A stretch of DNA of 64,000 nucleotides, taken from NCBI RefSeq assembly GCF_000758625.1, contig NZ_CP009283.1, forward strand, positions 4,599,501 to 4,663,500. Direction: 5' to 3'. The stretch's first letter is position 1. Each line of letters begins with the position of its first letter. The stretch comes from Paenibacillus sp. FSL R7-0273 (GTDB lineage: Bacteria; Bacillota; Bacilli; Paenibacillales; Paenibacillaceae). A program made the position numbers and the translations under genes. Shown here piece by piece: positions 60,470-64,000 of the stretch. The notes below the pieces were generated by a model. It saw only the letters and a list, made by a program, of their open reading frames with translations, ran no database searches and was not told where the DNA came from.

Positions 60470-62920
60470 TTATTTAATTGCCGGGAAAATCGTAGCTATC
60501 TCGTCCTTCTTCTCAACGGAAACCAGCAGCTTGCCTATCGAACGGCGCTCGCCAAGCGGTGCAGACTCGGAAGAGAAGGTTTGGACTTGTCCGTCCCGGG
60601 TAATTGCAATCAGCTCCAGCGGCTCCTTGCAATGGAACGCCCCCGCGATCCGGCTGCCGTTCGGTTTCACACGCTTGCCTTCCTTGAATTCAAAGGTTGG
60701 CATGCCCTTGCCGCCGCGGCTCTGCGACGGATAATCCACAAGCAGACTCCGTTTGGCATAGCCGATATCCGTTACAGCAAGAATCTCGCCTTCATCCTCA
60801 GTGACCCAGAAGCAGGAAACCACCTCGTCGCCTTCGCGCAGCTGAATCCCTCTAACCCCGCTGGCTACACGGCCCATCGGGTTCACCTCATTCTCCTTGA
60901 AGCGGATACTCATCCCTTCACGGGTTACAAGCACCAGGTCCTTGTCAGATCTGCTTAGCGACACGTTAATAATCTCATCGCCTTCACCAACCTTGCAGGC
61001 AGCTACAGCTCCTGAACGGCTGGTTGAGTACTCCTTGAGCTCCGTCCGTTTCACCTGACCCTTGCGTGTGACAAATACAAGGCTGGTCCCGGGATCATCC
61101 AGATTACCTACCGGCAGCATACTTACAACTCCGTCGCCTTTGGTGAGGCCGATTACGTTAACAATTGCCGTACCCGGCTCTTTCCATTTAAATTCCGGTA
61201 TCTGATGCACCGGAAGCAGGAAGTACTGGCCTTTACGGGTAAAGACAAGCAGGCTGTCCCTTGTATTCAGGTCAAGCAGCCTTACGATGTGATCCCCGTC
61301 CTTGACCCCGGAAGCATTGCGCTCTCCGCCCGAGCGTGTAAAGGATGGCATGCCGGTCCGCTTGATGTAGCCGTCGGCCGACATAGCAACCAGAACATCC
61401 TCAGCGTTGACCAGCACTTCGAGGCTGACCTTCAGCTCTTCCACCTCGCCCTGAATCAGTGAGCGGCGGTCGATGCCGTACTTGTCGCGGATTTCCAGCA
61501 GCTCTTTACGGATGACGGAAATCAGCTTCTTGTCGCTGTTCAGAATGCCCTGAAGCGTGTTAATCCGGGCCATCATTTCATCCAGCTCTTTCTGCAGGGA
61601 ATGAATCTCCAGATTGGTCAGCCGGTACAGCTGCAGGGTCAGGATCGAATCCGCCTGGCGTTCACTGAAGCCGAACATCCAGACGAGATTATTCTGGGCA
61701 TCCTGGCGGTTCTTGGAAGCCTTGATGGCTGCGATGACCTCATCCAGAATGTTAAGCGCCTTGACCAGTCCTTCCAGGACATGGGCACGGTCTTCAGCCC
61801 GCTCCAGATCGAACTGGGTACGCCGGGTAACTACCTCACGCTGGTGGGCAATGTAAGCCTCCAGAATCGCTTTGAGTCCAAGCTGCTGGGGAGCTTTATT
61901 AACGATGGCCACCATATTAAAGTTGTAGGTAACCTGCAGATCGGTCTTCTTAAGGAGGTAGGCCAGAACGCCTTGAGCATCGGCATCCTTCTTGAGCTCG
62001 ACTACAATACGCAGGCCTTCCCGTCCGCTCTCATCGCGGACCTCCGCGATACCGTCAATCTTTTTCTCCAGCCGGATGTTCTCCATCGAGGTGACAAGCC
62101 GCGATTTGACAATCTGGAACGGAACCTCGGTAATCACAATCTGCTGCTTGCCGCCGCGCAGATTCTCTATCTCGGTCTTTGAACGCAGGTAGATCCGGCC
62201 TTTGCCGGTGCGGTAGGCATCCATAATGCCGTCGCCGCCCATAATAGTACCGCCGGTCGGGAAATCCGGGCCCTTAATAAAGGTCATGATGTCTTCCAGG
62301 GAGATCTCCGGCTTCTGCATCACAGCGATGCAGGCGTCGATCACCTCACGCAGGTTGTGCGGCGGAATTTCGGTCGCGAAGCCGGCGGAGATCCCGCTTG
62401 TGCCGTTAACCAGCAGGTTAGGGAACCGTGAAGGTACAACTACCGGCTCCTTCGCCGTGTTGTCAAAGTTGTCCTTGAACAGCACGGTGCGCTTCTCAAT
62501 GTCACGCATCATTTCCATTGCGATCGGTGACAGGCGGGCTTCGGTATAACGCATCGCTGCAGCCGGGTCATCGTCCATCGAGCCCCAGTTGCCGTGTCCG
62601 TCTACGAGCACATGCCCCATTTTCCACGGCTGGGCCATACGGACCATACCGTCATAGATGGAGGAGTCGCCGTGGGGATGATAGTTACCCATAACGTCCC
62701 CGACGGTTTTGGCTGATTTGCGGTACGGCTTGTCCGGGGTATTGCCCGAGTCGTACATCGCATACAGAATACGGCGCTGCACGGGCTTCAGCCCGTCCCG
62801 CACATCGGGAATCGCCCGGTCCTGAATAATATATTTGGAATACCGGCCAAAGCGGTCACCGACGACCTCTTCCAGAAAAGCCGGCGAAAATTGTTCTGAT
62901 AAACTGCTCACTTGGCTCAC
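60470..62920 (-). CDS. parC: DNA topoisomerase IV subunit A
   Basis: An 816-residue type IIA topoisomerase subunit. Catalytic Tyr125 lies in [11 protein letters not shown]; the quinolone region [15 protein letters not shown] has Ser86/Ser87 and Asp90 where Glu is usual. The C-terminal beta-propeller has degenerate repeats and a GyrA-box-like QSRGGKG near residue 733. It lies downstream of a ParE-type gene, so ParC is preferred over GyrA. The start is a GTG at 62920 (GAGGA 7 bases ahead); the GTG at codon 4 is an alternative. Confidence 0.9.
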   Translation of the reverse strand: MSQVSSLSEQFSPAFLEEVVGDRFGRYSKYIIQDRAIPDVRDGLKPVQRRILYAMYDSGNTPDKPYRKSAKTVGDVMGNYHPHGDSSIYDGMVRMAQPWKMGHVLVDGHGNWGSMDDDPAAAMRYTEARLSPIAMEMMRDIEKRTVLFKDNFDNTAKEPVVVPSRFPNLLVNGTSGISAGFATEIPPHNLREVIDACIAVMQKPEISLEDIMTFIKGPDFPTGGTIMGGDGIMDAYRTGKGRIYLRSKTEIENLRGGKQQIVITEVPFQIVKSRLVTSMENIRLEKKIDGIAEVRDESGREGLRIVVELKKDADAQGVLAYLLKKTDLQVTYNFNMVAIVNKAPQQLGLKAILEAYIAHQREVVTRRTQFDLERAEDRAHVLEGLVKALNILDEVIAAIKASKNRQDAQNNLVWMFGFSERQADSILTLQLYRLTNLEIHSLQKELDEMMARINTLQGILNSDKKLISVIRKELLEIRDKYGIDRRSLIQGEVEELKVSLEVLVNAEDVLVAMSADGYIKRTGMPSFTRSGGERNASGVKDGDHIVRLLDLNTRDSLLVFTRKGQYFLLPVHQIPEFKWKEPGTAIVNVIGLTKGDGVVSMLPVGNLDDPGTSLVFVTRKGQVKRTELKEYSTSRSGAVAACKVGEGDEIINVSLSRSDKDLVLVTREGMSIRFKENEVNPMGRVASGVRGIQLREGDEVVSCFWVTEDEGEILAVTDIGYAKRSLLVDYPSQSRGGKGMPTFEFKEGKRVKPNGSRIAGAFHCKEPLELIAITRDGQVQTFSSESAPLGERRSIGKLLVSVEKKDEIATIFPAIK

Positions 62921-63494
62921 CTTCTGTTCCTCAATCTATCCCGTTAAAAAAAGTCTGATGATTATCGTCATTCCGCAGAAAGTCTGGACTTGCAACCGCT
63001 GTTATTCTCGAATCCACATTATTGTCCGCTATACAGATTAACTTATAGATTTCTTATTTGGGCTTTGCCGTGACTCCAGAGAATGTTTGGACTTCCGGCC
63101 GCTGTTGTCTGCAGATTTCCTGATTTTATCCGCTGTTCGCGGTTGAAATCCGCAGACAGCATATGCTTCCGTAGCTAGCTTTTCTGCGAAAAGCTTTCAG
63201 ACGGTCGCAGTCGCTCCTACAGTTCCAAAATTCCCTTCCGCCACTTCTCCTAATAAAAGTATAAAAGTTGAATCTTTATAGCAAGGTTGAAATTCAAGAA
63301 TAAAGGCGAACGTTGCCGCCTTGCAGGCTTTACTCTGCTCCGTTCCTCTAATCATCAAGCTTTTAGAAACCGGAAGCAATCGTCACTTCCGCTAAGACCA
63401 TGCCGTCAGAATCTGCGGCATGGCTAAAGCAAAGGCGGGTTATTGAGCATCCCGCCGTAAACTGCAGAGCTGAATGACCACCAATTGGCCATTC
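62921..63494. other. 574-bp gene-free spacer between parE and parC with repeats
   Basis: There is no supported gene. GGACTT-N4-CCGCTGTT recurs at 62986 and 63089 (103 bp apart). GTCTGCAGATTT and AAATCCGCAGAC form an inverted pair near 63105-63155, and CCGCTGTTCGCGG adds a further partial inverted repeat. A 60-codon minus-strand frame (63197-63379) has no ribosome site. Confidence 0.6.
63398..63423 (-). terminator. Hairpin downstream of parE
   Basis: CCATGCCG (63398-63405) pairs with CGGCATGG (63416-63423), 70 bp after the parE stop. There is no clear T tract, so termination is uncertain. Confidence 0.45.
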
Positions 63495-64000
63495 CTACTC
63501 AATTATTTCCGTAAAATCAACATTCTCAACGATCCAGCGCTTGCGCGGGTCGACCTTGTCGCCCATCAGCGTGGAGACGCGGCGTTCCGCCTTGGCGGCA
63601 TCCTCAATCTGCACCTGGAGCAGGGTACGGGTATCCTGATTCATCGTGGTTTCCCACAGCTGGTCAGGGTTCATCTCACCAAGCCCCTTATAGCGCTGAA
63701 GCTCAAAGTTCTTGCCGAACTCCTTCAGGTAATTCTGCAGCTCTTCATCGCTCCACGCGTAGCGCACCGTCTCCAGCTTGCCCGATTTGCGGGTCAGCTT
63801 GTACAGCGGCGGCTGGGCAATAAAGACCTTACCGGCATCAATCAGCGGCTTCATGTAACGGTAGAAGAAGGTCAGCAGAAGGACCTGGATATGTGCACCG
63901 TCAGTATCGGCATCAGTCATAATAATGATTTTGGAATAATTGCTGTCTTCTACGGCAAAATCCGGGCCAATCCCTGCACCGATTGCAGAAATAATAGCTT
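63495..64000 (-). CDS. parE: DNA topoisomerase IV subunit B, C-terminal part (5' end beyond window)
   Basis: The last about 168 residues of a GyrB/ParE subunit. The frame continues off the right edge as [38 protein letters not shown] is the TOPRIM Asp motif (DxD) that binds Mg, and [20 protein letters not shown] is the conserved C-terminal signature. The missing N-terminal ATPase lies outside. The ParE call rests on adjacency to parC. Confidence 0.93.
   Translation of the reverse strand, partial: AIISAIGAGIGPDFAVEDSNYSKIIIMTDADTDGAHIQVLLLTFFYRYMKPLIDAGKVFIAQPPLYKLTRKSGKLETVRYAWSDEELQNYLKEFGKNFELQRYKGLGEMNPDQLWETTMNQDTRTLLQVQIEDAAKAERRVSTLMGDKVDPRKRWIVENVDFTEIIE

Noticed and set aside
63197..63379. 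A 60-codon minus-strand frame between parE and parC
   Set aside because: No ribosome site and no recognisable domain; the region is repetitive.

Overview
The window looks like chromosome of a Paenibacillus-type Firmicute. The evidence is a moderate-to-high GC content, strong AGGAGG-type ribosome binding sites with frequent TTG and GTG starts, B. subtilis-like genes (map, lspA, cysJI, ctc, the yhbDEF bactofilin cluster, parE-parC), and a two-permease, lipoprotein and YesMN-type sensor cluster without its own ATPase. No rRNA, tRNA, CRISPR array, insertion sequence or prophage was recognised. The calls rest on reading motifs by eye; no database was searched.

Layout. 1-5.4 kb holds a very large Ser/Thr kinase-AAA ATPase-GAF protein cut by the left edge, with a multipass membrane protein upstream of it. 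5.5-9.1 kb holds single metabolic genes: an acetyltransferase, a TIM-barrel epimerase-like protein, a DUF429 protein, a VOC protein and a CBS pair. 9.2-13.4 kb is a four-gene operon joining a PAS-PAS-PP2C phosphatase, an RsbW-like kinase, a transmembrane chemoreceptor and a STAS protein. 13.5-17.1 kb holds map, a CgeB-like glycosyltransferase, a WbsX-like protein and a small 12-residue-repeat protein. 17.2-20.9 kb is cysJI. 21-23.3 kb is a drug exporter divergent from a PadR regulator, with two PadR-type boxes between them. 23.4-26.2 kb holds lspA, a DUF421 membrane protein, a 51-bp repeat array and an aldo/keto reductase.

26.3-31.6 kb is a phosphorelay operon (Hpt-REC-GGDEF-REC, a lone REC and a hybrid histidine kinase) that probably controls c-di-GMP. 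31.8-33.5 kb is the ACT + UPF0210 pair. 33.6-37.1 kb holds a SigJ-like sigma factor with a carboxymuconolactone decarboxylase, then an exporter divergent from a MarR regulator with two operators. 37.2-39.6 kb holds a second 51-bp array, a DUF1796 protein and an MFS transporter. 39.7-40.2 kb is gene-free and repetitive. 40.3-49.0 kb is a carbohydrate-type ABC importer operon with two binding lipoproteins and a YesMN-type two-component system. 49.6-53.5 kb holds an SMP-30 enzyme, yhbDEF and ctc. 53.8-60.3 kb holds acetyltransferases, a Fur-type flavodoxin operon, a VOC protein, an AraC regulator, an RNA methyltransferase, an RluA synthase and a MarR regulator. 60.5-64 kb is parC and the 3' part of parE, separated by an unusually long spacer.

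Themes. Signal transduction is dense: three phospho-signalling operons besides the big kinase. Several divergent gene pairs carry readable operators. At least four kinds of repetitive intergenic DNA occur. The most striking is a pair of arrays with the same 51-bp period and the same hairpin core (AGAGGCA-N4-TGCCTCT-CATTT) but different remaining halves. The least conventional gene set is the partner-switching operon with a chemoreceptor inside it.
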